DNA of 64,000 nucleotides, taken from contig JACVTC010000075.1 in NCBI GenBank assembly GCA_016946835.1, forward strand, positions 625,001-689,000. Direction: 5' to 3'. Origin of the DNA: Neocallimastix lanati (nom. inval.). Its lineage: Eukaryota > Neocallimastigomycota > Neocallimastigomycetes > Neocallimastigales > Neocallimastigaceae. The notes under the pieces were generated by a model. The model ran no database searches, had not been told where the DNA came from, and saw only the letters and a list, made by a program, of their open reading frames with translations. Both the position numbers and the translations under genes were made by a program. Numbering within the stretch: position 1 is the stretch's first letter; each line of letters begins with the position of its first letter. Shown piece after piece: positions 46,101-56,770 of this stretch.

Positions 46101-46422
46101 CTATAGAAAATAATATTTCTTCTATATAAGGTAAAGGATATGCGTCTTTAATAGTAATATCATTTAATTTTCTATAATCCACTACCATTCTCCATTTACC
46201 ATTCTTTTTAGGAACGAGAATAACTGGGAACGACCATGATGATTTTGAAGGTTCTATCAATCCATTTCTTAATAATTTACTTATTTCTTCTCTTAGTATA
46301 TTCATTTGCTTCTTATTTGCTACTCGATACATTCTATGTTTAATTGGCATTCGACCACTTATGATTTTTATTTTATGACTTAGTAATTTCGATTTACCTA
46401 AATCATCTGTATCAAGTGCCAA
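43150..46422 (-). CDS. Gypsy Pol: RT, RNase H, integrase
   Basis: A single 1,090-residue frame in the near-complete element. Residues about 1-230 are reverse transcriptase (YMDD signature), about 330-455 RNase H, about 470-740 a highly Asn-rich linker, about 755-800 the zinc-binding start of integrase, about 815-970 the integrase core, and about 1030-1075 the C-terminal part with GDLVLVR and GPFRIV words. Upstream, an Asn-rich spacer (46423-47592) links it to the protease. Part of a mobile element, not a host gene. Confidence 0.9.
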   Translation of the reverse strand: MALDTDDLGKSKLLSHKIKIISGRMPIKHRMYRVANKKQMNILREEISKLLRNGLIEPSKSSWSFPVILVPKKNGKWRMVVDYRKLNDITIKDAYPLPYIEEILFSIGNKVKYLTTLDLFSGFHQIPMEKEDRDKTCFTTMFGNYNYKVMPFGLCNAPATFQREMNRIFLPLIGKCMFIYMDDLVIFSDTLEQHILDLQKVFDIIKENGLKANLSKCHFIKQEVEVLGHILSTEGIKPVPKKVDVISKWESPKNITQLRSFLGAIGYYRKFIKDFAIIAQPLFKLLKKNIKYIWDDITEERFKILKEKLIEAPILKYPDYDKQFLIRTDASLDGIGGVLMQKDKDNIEHPIQYISRSLKPTEINYSITDLEGTAAYYCCLKFKPYFSGNKYDTILYTDHKPLIGLFNNKEPNNARQARWVITFSMLKIVVKYEQGKKNVIADALSRLIPDSKNINKEIKNNTLFIHLNNNENINYDSIENINRMNNTNKNDYPLNNISEENNYVNFNKNNLDNNIINSLNKLNNNNNNNNYIFKNLNNSSVNSYYEKFNNNNNNNNDKNFYLENFDNNCNNSSNDIKKFSKEFCNLNQNNIKNFSEKLNYNNINKNCIKNFYENNFDKNPLINISENSYNKNLNICNSKINDNYNENNINLNKSKDNNNLENYYILNKDSIENNFNENEIIFVTTNDDSNNTEVEELNNSIAIKEYLKKKIIIIDNIKYFKDGENIRKFVENKEEKIELLLAAHSVGHEGYYKTYDRLKRKYYWENMSKDVELLVKTCHDCQMNRPQPINRGTESFATKPGLPFTRVGLDIIGPLPITKSNNKYIIVLVDYFTKWVEAEPFPTIESKDVIKFLTNVFSRHGIPEILITDNGPQFTSNATKGFLDLYNVYVHYISTYHPESNGQVENRNREIIKYIRLLGGTEKNWDEILPVALWALRTSKSEVTKFSSFELLYGRTDLQPFELTIAYNDRNINETFDEYLIRKFTTHHKWIMEATANIDNANKLWENRRKQQKSMNTVFEPGDLVLVRNFSRRKLDPFYTGPFRIVQMNYNTACICDIYTGEIADRNVHQKNLVHYYTWYNQTSGDEVSS

Positions 46423-47592
46423 TACATTTATATTATTTAATAATAAAAACTTTAGTTTGTTTCTAATTTTTGTTGGTGCTTTCGCCGCAATTTCATGAAT
46501 AGTTATTTCCTTTACATTTTTAAAATTCTTAACTGTATTTTCAATAGAAATATCAATATTTTTGATTACACTGTTTTCATAATTCTTTTTATCATTAATT
46601 TCATTTATTTTTGTTAATAAAGAATAATTATTTTGTAAAGAATTTTTATTATCTTTTTTGTTACCACTTATAACGAAATCATTAATATCTTTAACATGAT
46701 GATTAATTTCGAAAGAATTTTTATTATTAACATCTTCATTAAAAATTGTGGAAAAATTTTTATCACTAATAGTATTATCAACATCTTTAGAAACTATATT
46801 ATCATTATTATCATTACAAAAATTATCAGTATTAATATTATTTTTATTAAGGTTTTCAGAAAGATTATTAATATTATTTTTATTAAGGTTTTCAGAAAGA
46901 TTATTAATATTATTTTTATTAAAAATTTCAGAAAAATTATTAATATTATTTTTATTTCCAAAAATATTATAAGGATTATTAGTATTATTAATGCTATTTA
47001 AGTTTTCATAAATATTATTAATATTATCTAAATCTTTAGAAATATTATCAGTATTATTAACATCATATAAATTTTTAGAGAAATTATTAATATTATTTTT
47101 ATTATTAAAATTTTCAGAAGAACAATTTTTATTATTAATACTATTCGAATTATTGATATTATTTTTATTAATAGGTTTTTCAAAAATATTATTAATTCTA
47201 TTATTAAAAATTTTATTAGAAAAATTTTTATTATTAAAATTTTTATTAGATAGATTTTTACTAGGAAAATTTTTATTAGAAAAATTTTCGATATTATTAT
47301 TATTATCGATATTAATTTCATTTGGATTATCATGATTATTTATAGTATTAAAATTTTTGTTAGTATTATTATTATTAATATCTTTATTAGAAGAACAATT
47401 ATTATTATAAATTTTAGAACTTTTATCATTATTAATTTTACATCCAAATACATTCTTTAAATAATTATCATTATTATTTATATTGCAAAAATTATTTCCA
47501 TCTTTATCATTATGATTTCCAAAGGAATTATCAATATCATTATTATCATTATTTTCTTCATATAAAATTTGAATATATTTATCTTCGGTGGT
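46423..47592 (-). other. Asn-rich spacer region of the gypsy element
   Basis: AAT-rich sequence between the protease and RT portions, consistent with Asn-rich polyprotein linker. Gypsy relic 3 has a shorter version at the same place (about 33700-34110). It includes repeated 36-bp blocks near 46850-46940. Confidence 0.6.
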
Positions 47593-48477
47593 TTATAAAT
47601 AATCAACTAGCACGTCTTTATTCAATTCTTCTTCGAATTCATCTTTAATATCATCTTCTTCATCTTCTATTTCCGTCACACTTTCAAAACTTCCTATCTT
47701 TCGTATCTCATCTGTTTTTTGATACAAGGTGTGATCAGAGAAGTCCATAATAATCTTCATTCTAGCTAGCGCATCCACACCAATTAATACTTGGAAAATA
47801 TCATCTTTTTCAACCAATCTAAAGATTTCCTTAGAAGTAATATTTCCAATTGTTATTTCTATTTCATATAATTTTGAGATGAGCGTGGTATTAGTACAAG
47901 CTTGAAATAAAGTTTCTTTAATAGCAGAAATTGGTTTAAATGGAATTTTATTATTTATCATGAAGGTTTTGGTGATCATATTAATAGAAGAACAGGAATC
48001 TAAATATACTGTAGTTTCTACGTTTTCTACCTTACATTTTGTTTTTACAATCTTATCTTTCTTAATTGTTGATAAGATTGTTTCTTCATCTTCTATAATT
48101 GTTGTAAACTTTAAGGCTTTAGATAATTCAGTTCTCAATTTAGGATTGATATTGAGCAACTGTCCGATGGTAATATTAGCGAACTTATTTCCAATATCGT
48201 CCACTATATTATAATTATCTTGATTTCCTGTTATTTTTAATTTTTTTGTAATATTTTCCTTATTGGATTTTTCTACTTTTTTTTCACTTGAAAGTTGTAT
48301 TTCTTTAGCTAATTCTTTTATTTCTTTTGCTCTTTCTTTCTTGTTTCTTCTTTTTGCTTCTTCAATTGAGGGTTCATTTATAAAAGATTGATCAAGATGA
48401 TTTAACGCTTCTGTTTCTTTTTGATTTTCATTTCCTTTATTATTACTATTAGTTTCACTTTCTGGTTCCATTTCCAT
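47593..48477 (-). CDS. Gypsy protease region
   Basis: A 294-residue frame. The first 90 residues are charged and helical in composition, then comes a conserved stretch (ANITIGQLLNINPKL) shared with gypsy relics 1 and 3. A retropepsin-like domain follows with a VYLDSCSSINM motif in place of the usual D-S/T-G. An acidic tail ends the frame. It is preceded by a gag-protease linker at 48478-48704. Confidence 0.75.
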   Translation of the reverse strand: MEMEPESETNSNNKGNENQKETEALNHLDQSFINEPSIEEAKRRNKKERAKEIKELAKEIQLSSEKKVEKSNKENITKKLKITGNQDNYNIVDDIGNKFANITIGQLLNINPKLRTELSKALKFTTIIEDEETILSTIKKDKIVKTKCKVENVETTVYLDSCSSINMITKTFMINNKIPFKPISAIKETLFQACTNTTLISKLYEIEITIGNITSKEIFRLVEKDDIFQVLIGVDALARMKIIMDFSDHTLYQKTDEIRKIGSFESVTEIEDEEDDIKDEFEEELNKDVLVDYL

Positions 48478-48704
48478 TTGTTCCTGATTATTTGATGGAA
48501 CTTTAATTGGTTGAGGATTTTCTTTTAAACTTTTCTTAGTTGCTTTCTTATATGGTTTATTTTCATTAGTTTTTCTACTTCTTCTTTCAGCTACAATGGC
48601 TATTTCTTTATTATCTTCTATATTCGAAGATTCTTTAGTTCCAGTAAGTGAATTAGTTAAAAGAGTTGTATTGGTTTGATTTATGAGAGTATTCCTTCTC
48701 CCAT

Positions 48705-50033
48705 TTAGAAGTTTAAAGGTTGATTATTGTTATTAAAGAAATTTTGGTTATTATTAATAGGATCTATGTTATTATGATTAGGATTTGAACTGTTATAACT
48801 AGTATTATTATAATTAGTATTAACATTAAAGTTTCCATTTGAGTTATAATTATTTACATTATTAGTATTAATATTAGAGTTTCTATTTAAATTACTAATA
48901 TTATAATTACCATCATAGTTATTATTATTGTTTAGGTTATGATTTCTGTTTGTATTGCTGTTATTTGTAATGTAGAGATTATTGTTATTAAGTCTTCCAG
49001 TAGCTTCCATATCAGCTAGTTCTTGATAAGTATAAGGACAATCTTTCATCCTATGACCAGGTTGATGACATTTAAAACAATTTAGATTAATATTATTAGA
49101 CATAAAATTTTGATTTCTTAAATTATTTTTAATTCCGGGTACTTTATTATTGCTAAAATTATTATTCATGTTGTTAAAATTTGGATTATTGTTATTATAA
49201 TTATTACCACTATTATAACCATTTCGGAAATGATTTATATTTCTGTTATTAATAGAGTTATTATAATTATTATTATAAGAATTTCGATAATTATTATTAT
49301 AATTATTTGAATGATTATAACCATTATTTTTATTATAATTATTATAATTATTATAGTTATAATTATTATAATTAGAGCGATAATTATTGTATTCATAATT
49401 ATTAGGATTGTCATAATTTCTATTATTATAATTATTACTATAATTATTTGGAAAAATAGAATTTAGATCTCCATAAGTATTGGTAAACATAACGACATTT
49501 CTATTTCTATTGGGCATTTCAGAAGCAGTCTCTGCAAGTTCAGCTATTTTAAATGCTTCTTCTAAATTAGCTGGTTGAGAAGTTATTACTTCCTTTCTAG
49601 CATATGGACGACTTAATAATGAATCCGTGTAATCATTAATAGTAATAAATGCTTGACTTTCTGGAGTGAGTGATCCGTACAATTTACCGTATCTCCAGTT
49701 AAAGTCTTTAATTGATTCACCCTTTTGTATTTTGAGTGATTTTAGGTTAAAGCATTTTTCTTGAGGAGTAATATCTAAAAATTTTTCAATGGCAGTTTTA
49801 ATATCCGTAATACTTGGATATATGATCATTTCAGCCTCTTCATCTTCTTCTTTAAGATCTTCAATTACTCCTTTTAATCGTCCAGGAACACATTCTTTTG
49901 CCCAAGCAAACATTTTTCTAGGGTCATCAATATCTGAGAGTTCCATTACCCTATTAAACTCTTCAGCCCATGATTCTATGTCCCTATCGAAACTACCAAG
50001 TCGTGGCAATAATTTAGCTATTTCGCTAATCTT

Positions 50034-50036
<3 letters not shown>
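48705..50036 (-). CDS. Gypsy Gag with CCHC zinc knuckle
   Basis: A 443-residue frame starting MKISEIAKLLPRLGSFDRD. Residues 1-185 look like a retrotransposon capsid region, about 195-320 are Asn/Tyr-rich, and one CCHC knuckle (CFKCHQPGHRMKDC) lies in the C-terminal third, followed by more Asn-rich sequence. The same architecture is seen in gypsy relic 3. Confidence 0.85.
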
Positions 50037-50085
<49 letters not shown>

Positions 50086-50279
50086 AAGAACACAAAAGAA
50101 CACAAAATTGCTTAAATAGAAACGAATATAAAAAAATTTTTTTTTTTTTTTTTATATGGATATATATATATATATATTTATTTTATTTATTTTATTTAAA
50201 ATATAGTTTTATAAAGAAATTTATTTTCTAATATTTATATATATATATAGATTTTAACAAAAAAATAATGATAAAGAAA

Positions 50280-50325
<46 letters not shown>

Positions 50326-50515
50326 AGGAAAGATAAATATTATGGAGAAAATATATTTATATATTTTCTTTTATTAATAAAGAACAATAAAGAACACAAA
50401 ATTTCTTTTATAGAAACGAAGATATAAATTTTTTTTTTTTTTTTTTTTTTTATTTAATATTATTTAAAAATTGTGTTTTACAGGAAATTTATTTATAAGT
50501 ATATATATAGAAATT

Positions 50516-50552
<37 letters not shown>

Positions 50553-51512
50553 TTTTAACAAAAAAATAAATGATAAAGTAAATCCTATTAAAAGGAAAAT
50601 AATTATTATAAAAGATATTTTTTTTTATATGGATTTTAAAAAAAATGATGAAGTAAATCTTATTAAAAAGGAAGACAAATATTAATGAAGAAATTTTTTT
50701 TTTTTTTTTTTAGAACAAATTCCAAATGAAGAATAGTTTTTAGCGATAGAAAAGGCTTGTTAGTAGAATTATTATTATATAAATTAGTATATTTTTTTTT
50801 TGTATATATTTTAATAAGGGACAATCAAATATATGTTATAACTTTATTATTATTTTCGATTCCCGCAAGCATTTACTCTGCGTCTTTCGACCTCCACTAT
50901 TTAACCGTCAGTTCCAAGTAACCTTTAACTGTTCCTGCCTATTGAAACAAGGGCTTTATGGATTTTTCAATTAAAGGTCTGATATTGAAACCTTATTAAA
51001 TAGCGCTCTACTCCCCCGCTTATACAAGTAAACGCTCTTATCTACTCTCTAATAAAAAGTTATTTTAATAATTTATTATACCTGAATTTAATCAAGCCAC
51101 TAATAAATTACCATATATTGTATATTCCCGGAAAACGATGCTGATTTTAGAAATAATTAATAATAATAATTTTTATTTAATTAATAATACGGAATTACTT
51201 AATTCACCTATCCCAATCGATGAGCCTTTAGCTATAGAGTTTTTCATCTAACAGCCGCTCTCCCTGATGGTAGGTACTGTTAAGAAAATAAAAATTTAAA
51301 ATTAATAATTATAAAACTTATTTATTATTGTTGAATAAAACTAATTATTCCAAGTTTTTCAATATCTTGAAAAATCCTCTTGATAGACTTTCCAGATAGA
51401 ACAAACTCTCTTGATGGAAGTAATTATTTTAATAATAAATAAGAATTGAGCGGAAGTGCTCTTCTAAAATGTAATTTTTTTTTTTTTTTTTTGAATTATT
51501 ATATATAAATAA

Positions 51513-51552
<40 letters not shown>

Positions 51553-51639
51553 TTTATTATTATTATTTTTATTATTATTATAAGTAAAAATAAATGTTTT
51601 ATTATAACAAATAAAATTTACGAATTAAGTTTCACAAAA

Positions 51640-51670
<31 letters not shown>

Positions 51671-51840
51671 GTATAAAATTTGTGTAACTAAGTAAAAAAA
51701 TTAAATAATTTTTCCAAAAAAAAAAATTAAAGTTTTATAAATTTTATATTCCCTATAACAAAATAATAAGTTTAAATAAAAAAAATTATATGTTTAATAT
51801 TTATTCTAAGGTTTCTTTTCATCTTATAATGTGTTTCAGG
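50037..51840 (-). other. Gypsy leader region, poly(T) runs and a GC-richer non-coding island
   Basis: Between gag and the primer-binding site lie several long T runs. At about 50860-51470 there is a stretch of mixed base composition with no open frame on either strand. Gypsy relic 3 has a leader of only about 630 bp without this island. Confidence 0.7.
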
Positions 51841-51858
51841 CGCCCGGATTCTCCACCA
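51841..51858 (-). promoter_or_regulatory. Primer-binding-like site of the gypsy element
   Basis: The minus strand reads TGGTGGAGAATCCGGGCG, 8 bp inside the LTR edge and starting with TGG as expected for complementarity to a tRNA CCA end. The identical 18-mer occurs at 37359-37376 next to the LTR of gypsy relic 3. The priming tRNA was not identified. Confidence 0.7.
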
Positions 51859-51866
51859 AATTTTTA

Positions 51867-53398
51867 TGATACGGGCTGGGGTTGAAACACTAAGATATTC
51901 AAAACAAAAAAAAATAAATATTAAAACATAACTATAAAAATAAGTTTGGAAACAAGAAAAAAAAAAAAATTAAATTTTAAAATATTCTTTATTTAAATTT
52001 AAAATTAAAATTATTTGTTCCCAGTATTAAAAAGAAAGAAATTTATTCTTCTTTTTATACTTTTATTTTAATACATTTTATTTATTATTAATATATTCTT
52101 TATAAAAAAAAACTATTATAACTATTTTATTTTAATTTTTAACTATTATTTTAAATTATTTTTTTAAAAAAAAAAAATAACATTTATTAAATTAAAATAT
52201 AAAAAATTAATTTGGAGCTTGTATCACGAAGGGCATTCCGGGCGGTAGTTTCTTCTTGATATTGTTATTCAGAGAGAGAATTATACAGAATTGATATTTT
52301 CTATATTTTAGATCATTTTTTTATTATTGAAATTCTGTATTTTAGTTCATTTTTATTTTTAATAAAGATTTAATTTATTTTTGATTTTTGATTTATTTTT
52401 AGTTTATTTCAAAGGTTTAGAAAATATTATACAGAAACTTATAATTCTGTATTTTATATCAAATATTTATTGAAATAGGTTTTTATTATTCTTAATATAA
52501 AAATAAGAATTAATAATGATTTAAATATTATATAATTTTTAATAAGAATATTTAATAATAATTTTTATTATATTTAATATTAATAAAAGATTTTTATTAG
52601 AATATTTAATAATAATTTTTATTATATTTGATATTAATAAAAGATTTTAATAAGAATATTTAATAATAATTTTTATTATATTTAATATTAATAAAAGATT
52701 TTAATAAGAATATTTAATAATAATTTTTATTATATTTAATATTAATAAAGAATTTTATAAGAATATTTAATAATAATTTTTATTATAAAAGATTTTAATA
52801 AGAATATTTAATAATAATTTTTATTATATTTAATATTAATAAAAGATTTTTATTAGAATATTTAATAATTTTTATTATATTTGATATTAATAAAAGAATT
52901 TTATAAGAATATTTAATAATAATTTTTATTATAAAAGATTTTAATAAGAATATTTAATAATAATTTTTATTATATTTAATATTAATAAAAGATTTTTATT
53001 AGAATATTTAATAATTTTTATTATATTTAATATTAATAAAAGATTTTAATAAGAATATTTAATAATTTTTATTATATTTGATATTAATAAAAGATTTTAA
53101 TAAGAATATTTAATAATAATTTTTATTATATTTAATATTAATAAAAGATTTTTATTAGAATATTTAATAATTTTTATTATATTTGATATTAATAAAAGAT
53201 TTTAATAAGAATATTTAATAATAATTTTTATTATATTTAATATTAATAAAAGAAATTTATAAGAATATTTAATAATAATTTTTATTATATTTGATATTAA
53301 TAAAAGATTTTAATAAGAATATTTAATAATAATTTTATTTTATTATTATTAAGAGTATTTAATAGGAAATACAAGGTATTTAGTGACACCCCGTATCA
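51867..53398 (-). repeat. 5' LTR of the near-complete gypsy element
   Basis: Same ends and landmarks as the LTR at 41620-43137. The unique parts differ only by scattered single-base changes and small length changes in A or T runs. The internal tandem repeat (about 52530-53340) differs in unit order. Confidence 0.9.
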
Positions 53399-53402
53399 AT
53401 TA

Positions 53403-54419
53403 TGGTAGACTCTGGGTTGACACTTAGATATTTAAAATCAAGCAGGGGGGGACGGGTATTACCCTGCTTTGATTTTAAATAAAAAAAAAATATAATTTTT
53501 TATTAAAAGTTATTTATTTTTTTTATTAATATAAAATTTTATTATTTAAAGTACACATATTTAATTTTTAAGAAATTGTTACAATATTTATATTTTTTTA
53601 TAAATTTAAAGTATAATTAATTGTTTATAATTTAAGTAATTTTATAGAATTATTGAATTAATTTTATATCAATAATTCATTTTTGTTTTAATTTTTATAA
53701 ATATAATAATATAATATTCAAATATAATTTAATTAAAAATAATTATAAAATAAATATATAGAAAATAGTTTTTACTATTTTCTTTGATATTTTTAAGTTA
53801 AATAAATTGTTTTTAAAGATTAATATAATAAATTTAATAATCTTTAATTATTTTAAATAATACTTGTAATTATTTTCAAAATAAAATAAAATTTTTATAA
53901 TATTTAATTAATAAATTTGATAATATTTAAATAATAATTTTTATAATAAGTAAAAATTTTTAATAATAATTTTTAATAATAAATTTAATTAATAATCTTA
54001 ATAATTTTATAATAATATTTAATAGTTATAATATATAAATTTTTATAATAATATTTAATAATTTTAATAATTTTATAATATTAATAATTTATAATAATTT
54101 TTAGAATAATATTTAATTAATAATTTTAAAAATTTTATAATAATTTTTATAATAATATTTAATTAATAGTTTTAATAGTTTAGTATCTTAAAAGTATAAT
54201 TTTAATATTTACAATTGTATTTTAATATACATATATTTAATAATATAACAATAAAATAATTAATTAAAATTTATTTACATTATTTACAAGTTAAAATTAA
54301 TTTATATCAAAATAAATTAAATTTTATTATTAAGTTTAGGTTATCAAGAATATAGGAAAGTACAATTTAGTAAAGAATTATTAATAATAAAATAAAGGTT
54401 ATTAATTCATTCTTTACCA
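53403..54419. mobile_element. Solo LTR, TGGTAGAC..TTTACCA
   Basis: Its start (TGGTAGACTCTGGGTTGACA) resembles that of the adjacent gypsy LTR (TGATACGGGCTGGGGTTGAA), so it is a distant relative. It ends ATTCTTTACCA, giving TGGTA/TACCA inverted ends. It is bounded by ATTA on both sides (53399-53402, 54420-54423). No coding part. Confidence 0.65.
53431..53479. repeat. Hairpin with G-rich loop inside a solo LTR
   Basis: The arms TTTAAAATCAAGCAGGG and CCCTGCTTTGATTTTAAA pair along their length with one extra T. The loop is GGGGACGGGTATTA. The G run is exceptional for this DNA. Confidence 0.8.
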
Positions 54420-54423
54420 ATTA

Positions 54424-55453
54424 TGTTATGGTTCGAGGAATTCAAAAAAAAAATTATATAATATTAAAACACAAAAAAAAAAATTTTATTCTTTCACAAT
54501 AATTTTTATTTATTTATTATATTTTTATTTTAATTTTTATTTTATTTTTATTATTATTTTTATTTATTTATTTTATTTTAATTTTATTTTTATTATTATT
54601 TTTATTTATTTATTTTATTTTTATTTTATTTTTATTATTATTTTTATTTATTTATTTTATTTTTATTTTATTTTTATTATTATTTTTATTTATTTTTATT
54701 TATTTATTTTTTTTTTTCTCTCCCCTAAAAAGGGTTTCCAAGGTAGTCAATTTATATCTTTTTGAAGATATAAAAGTAGCAAAGCCTCTGGAAGTAGTTG
54801 AAGAGATGGAAAAACAATAGATTTTTAAATCTTATTGATTATTTCCTTATTGTAATAAATAGAAATTTTATTATTTCCTAATATTCAAATTAACCAAAAT
54901 AAATCTATAATATAAAAGATGCATTATAGATAAGAATTAAACAATAAAAAGAGAAGCAGTATTACAATAAAATTGAATACTTTAACTTAATTTTGATACT
55001 AATTTAATATGTAATCTTATATATTAATTTGAATGACATAATAGAAAATAAAATACATTTATTAATATATGAAAAATCTTTTATAATTTTAGATACAGAA
55101 AATTTTATTTTATTTATTTCTTTCATTTCAATTATTTCTTAATTCGAAAGACAGAAATATTGATAAAGTTATTTAAGTTGTTTATATACAGGAATTATTC
55201 CTTATTTAGAAAAATAATACTAAAAGTAATTAGTACTATGTTATTGCTAAACTCTCATAAATTTAATTTACCTTTATAAGGAATGAACATAAATTTAAAT
55301 TAAATTTTATGTATAAACTTAAATTTTCAGATCAAATAATATAGTAAAATTATTAATGTAAAGAATACATAAATTTATTAATATTTTAAAAATCACCTTG
55401 ACTATATTAAAAGGTTTTTAATAAGAATCAATTTATTACTTCATTCTTTATCA
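54424..55453. mobile_element. Solo LTR, TGTTATGG..TTTATCA
   Basis: It begins TGTTATGGTTCGAGG and ends CATTCTTTATCA; its end resembles that of the solo LTR to its left. ATTA lies on both sides (54420-54423, 55454-55457). It includes a (TTTTATTT)-type array at 54480-54715. No coding part. Confidence 0.6.
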
Positions 55454-55457
55454 ATTA

Positions 55458-55994
55458 TGATACGTATCTTTTATATTTAAAGTTGTATCTAAATAATTTT
55501 ATTTGTTTGGACGTTGTCAGAAGGGAATTATTAACAAAATAATATATTCTAATAAATATAATAATAACACATAATGTATAAATATAAATATATAATTTAA
55601 ATGTAAAGATTTGTCTTTATTTATTTATTCTTATTTCTTTATTTATTTTTATTACATTATTCTCAATGTTTACAAAAATATAAAAATACAAGTTATATAT
55701 TTATTATTATCTTTCTCACTAACTATCTAATTATACACTTAATAATTAATATTTAATACTCTATAAACTATTATATTTTCTACTAAAAAACCTGTTATTT
55801 TGAAGTATCTTTATTATATATTTCCTATATTATAACAAAGAACTCCTCGTTTAATTATTAATGAATTATCAAAATATGTATCTAACTATTTAGTCTTATT
55901 TAATTATCTACCAATCATTATTAATTTTTAATTTATTACTTTAACTAATTTCTAAAACTATTCCTAACAATGTTTTTAGTGTGGTACCGTATCA
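55458..55994. mobile_element. Solo LTR next to the tRNA gene, TGATACG..CGTATCA
   Basis: It begins TGATACGTATC and ends GGTACCGTATCA, 537 bp long, the same family as the unit at 41130-41615. ATTA flanks both sides (55454-55457, 55995-55998). Its right end is 14 bp from the mature 5' end of the tRNA-Ile gene, the distance at which Ty3-class elements insert relative to Pol III start sites. Confidence 0.7.
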
Positions 55995-56008
55995 ATTAAA
56001 TTCGATAA

Positions 56009-56101
56009 GCTCGTGTAGCCTAGAGGTTTAAGGCGTCGTGCTTATAAGAGTGATCCTCTTATGCCACGCGAAGATCGCGGGTTCGACCCCCGCCATGAGC
56101 A
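56009..56101 (+). tRNA. tRNA-Ile(UAU) with a 19-nt intron
   Basis: The full cloverleaf can be folded: acceptor GCTCGTG with CATGAGC, D stem GCCT/AGGC, anticodon stem TCGTG/CGCGA, anticodon loop CTTATA+A with anticodon TAT, T arm GCGGG-TTCGACC-CCCGC, discriminator A. A 19-nt intron sits after position 37, the canonical place. Intron bases CTCTTAT pair with ATAAGAG spanning the anticodon, as expected for tRNA splicing endonuclease substrates. The 5' half closely resembles yeast tRNA-Ile(UAU). CCA is not encoded. A T run at 56105-56112 can end Pol III transcription. Confidence 0.93.
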
Positions 56102-56104
56102 ATT

Positions 56105-56112
56105 TATTTTTT
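56105..56112 (+). terminator. Pol III T-run terminator after the tRNA
   Basis: A T-rich stretch starts 4 nt after the tRNA end, followed by further T runs. Position and composition fit; T runs are common throughout this DNA. Confidence 0.6.
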
Positions 56113-56770
56113 TTATATTTTTTGAACAAATTATCAATAATTTTATAATTCTATATTAATATAAAGTTTATTTATATAAAGTTGTCTTTTTCAATTTTTA
56201 TTCTGGTGGATAGTACTCGGGACTAGTGCACATATAATAACTTTTAATTAAAAAAAAAAACATAATTATGAAAAAAAAAATAAAACTAAAAATAAATTTA
56301 TTTATAACATGTTTAATAAATAAATAAATAAATAGATTTAGACTATATTTTATTATTTTATTATTTTTTTTATTACCTAAATCAATAATATAATAGATGA
56401 AATTTTTATAAATATTGTCAAAATCCAGTAATATAAGATTTAACATCGTCTAAAGAAAAAATTAATTCATTAATTTAATAATAATGTATTATATATAAAT
56501 AATATAATAAAAAGATTATATATTATAGATGGAATATATATAAATTTATTTTACTTTTGTATTTCAAATTTTTTAATATTAATAAGATTATTTAAAATCT
56601 TACTAAATATATTATACTTTTTAAATACTACAGAACTAGTATATTCAAAAAAAAAAAAAGGATTAATAGTAATAATTTCTATAGTTTAATAAAGATTACT
56701 GATATAAATCAATAGCAATAGAGACATTACAAAGAGAAGGATATTAAATTCTGTGTCAATAATAAATTAA
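56113..56770. other. AT-rich spacer
   Basis: No supported gene. An 82-codon minus frame at 56198-56446 is mostly Ile, Phe and Lys and is probably chance, although its first 20 residues look mildly protein-like. Confidence 0.5.

Larger units (their letters stand above)
41620..53398 (-). mobile_element. Near-complete Ty3/gypsy element with paired LTRs
   Basis: LTRs at 41620-43137 (1,518 bp) and 51867-53398 (1,532 bp) share 9-bp inverted ends, TGATACGGG and CCCGTATCA. They match closely outside an internal tandem repeat, so insertion was recent. A 4-bp duplication, ATTA, flanks it (41616-41619, 53399-53402). Between the LTRs on the minus strand lie a primer-binding-like site (51841-51858), a long leader (50037-51840), gag, protease, an Asn-rich spacer and a long pol. 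The order RT, RNase H, integrase is gypsy-type. It looks largely whole; I count few or no breaks in the main frames. It sits in a chain of LTRs ending at a tRNA gene. Confidence 0.9.

Noticed and set aside
44225-48214. Several + strand frames across the gypsy element
   Set aside because: They are shadows of the minus-strand gag, protease and pol.
56009-56101. Reading the tRNA as a long-variable-arm tRNA-Leu
   Set aside because: The anticodon stem only pairs fully (TCGTG/CGCGA) if a 19-nt intron is removed, which gives tRNA-Ile(UAU).
56198-56446. 82-codon minus frame (MLNLILLDFDNIYKNFIYYI...)
   Set aside because: Low-complexity tail and no homology-like features; likely chance.
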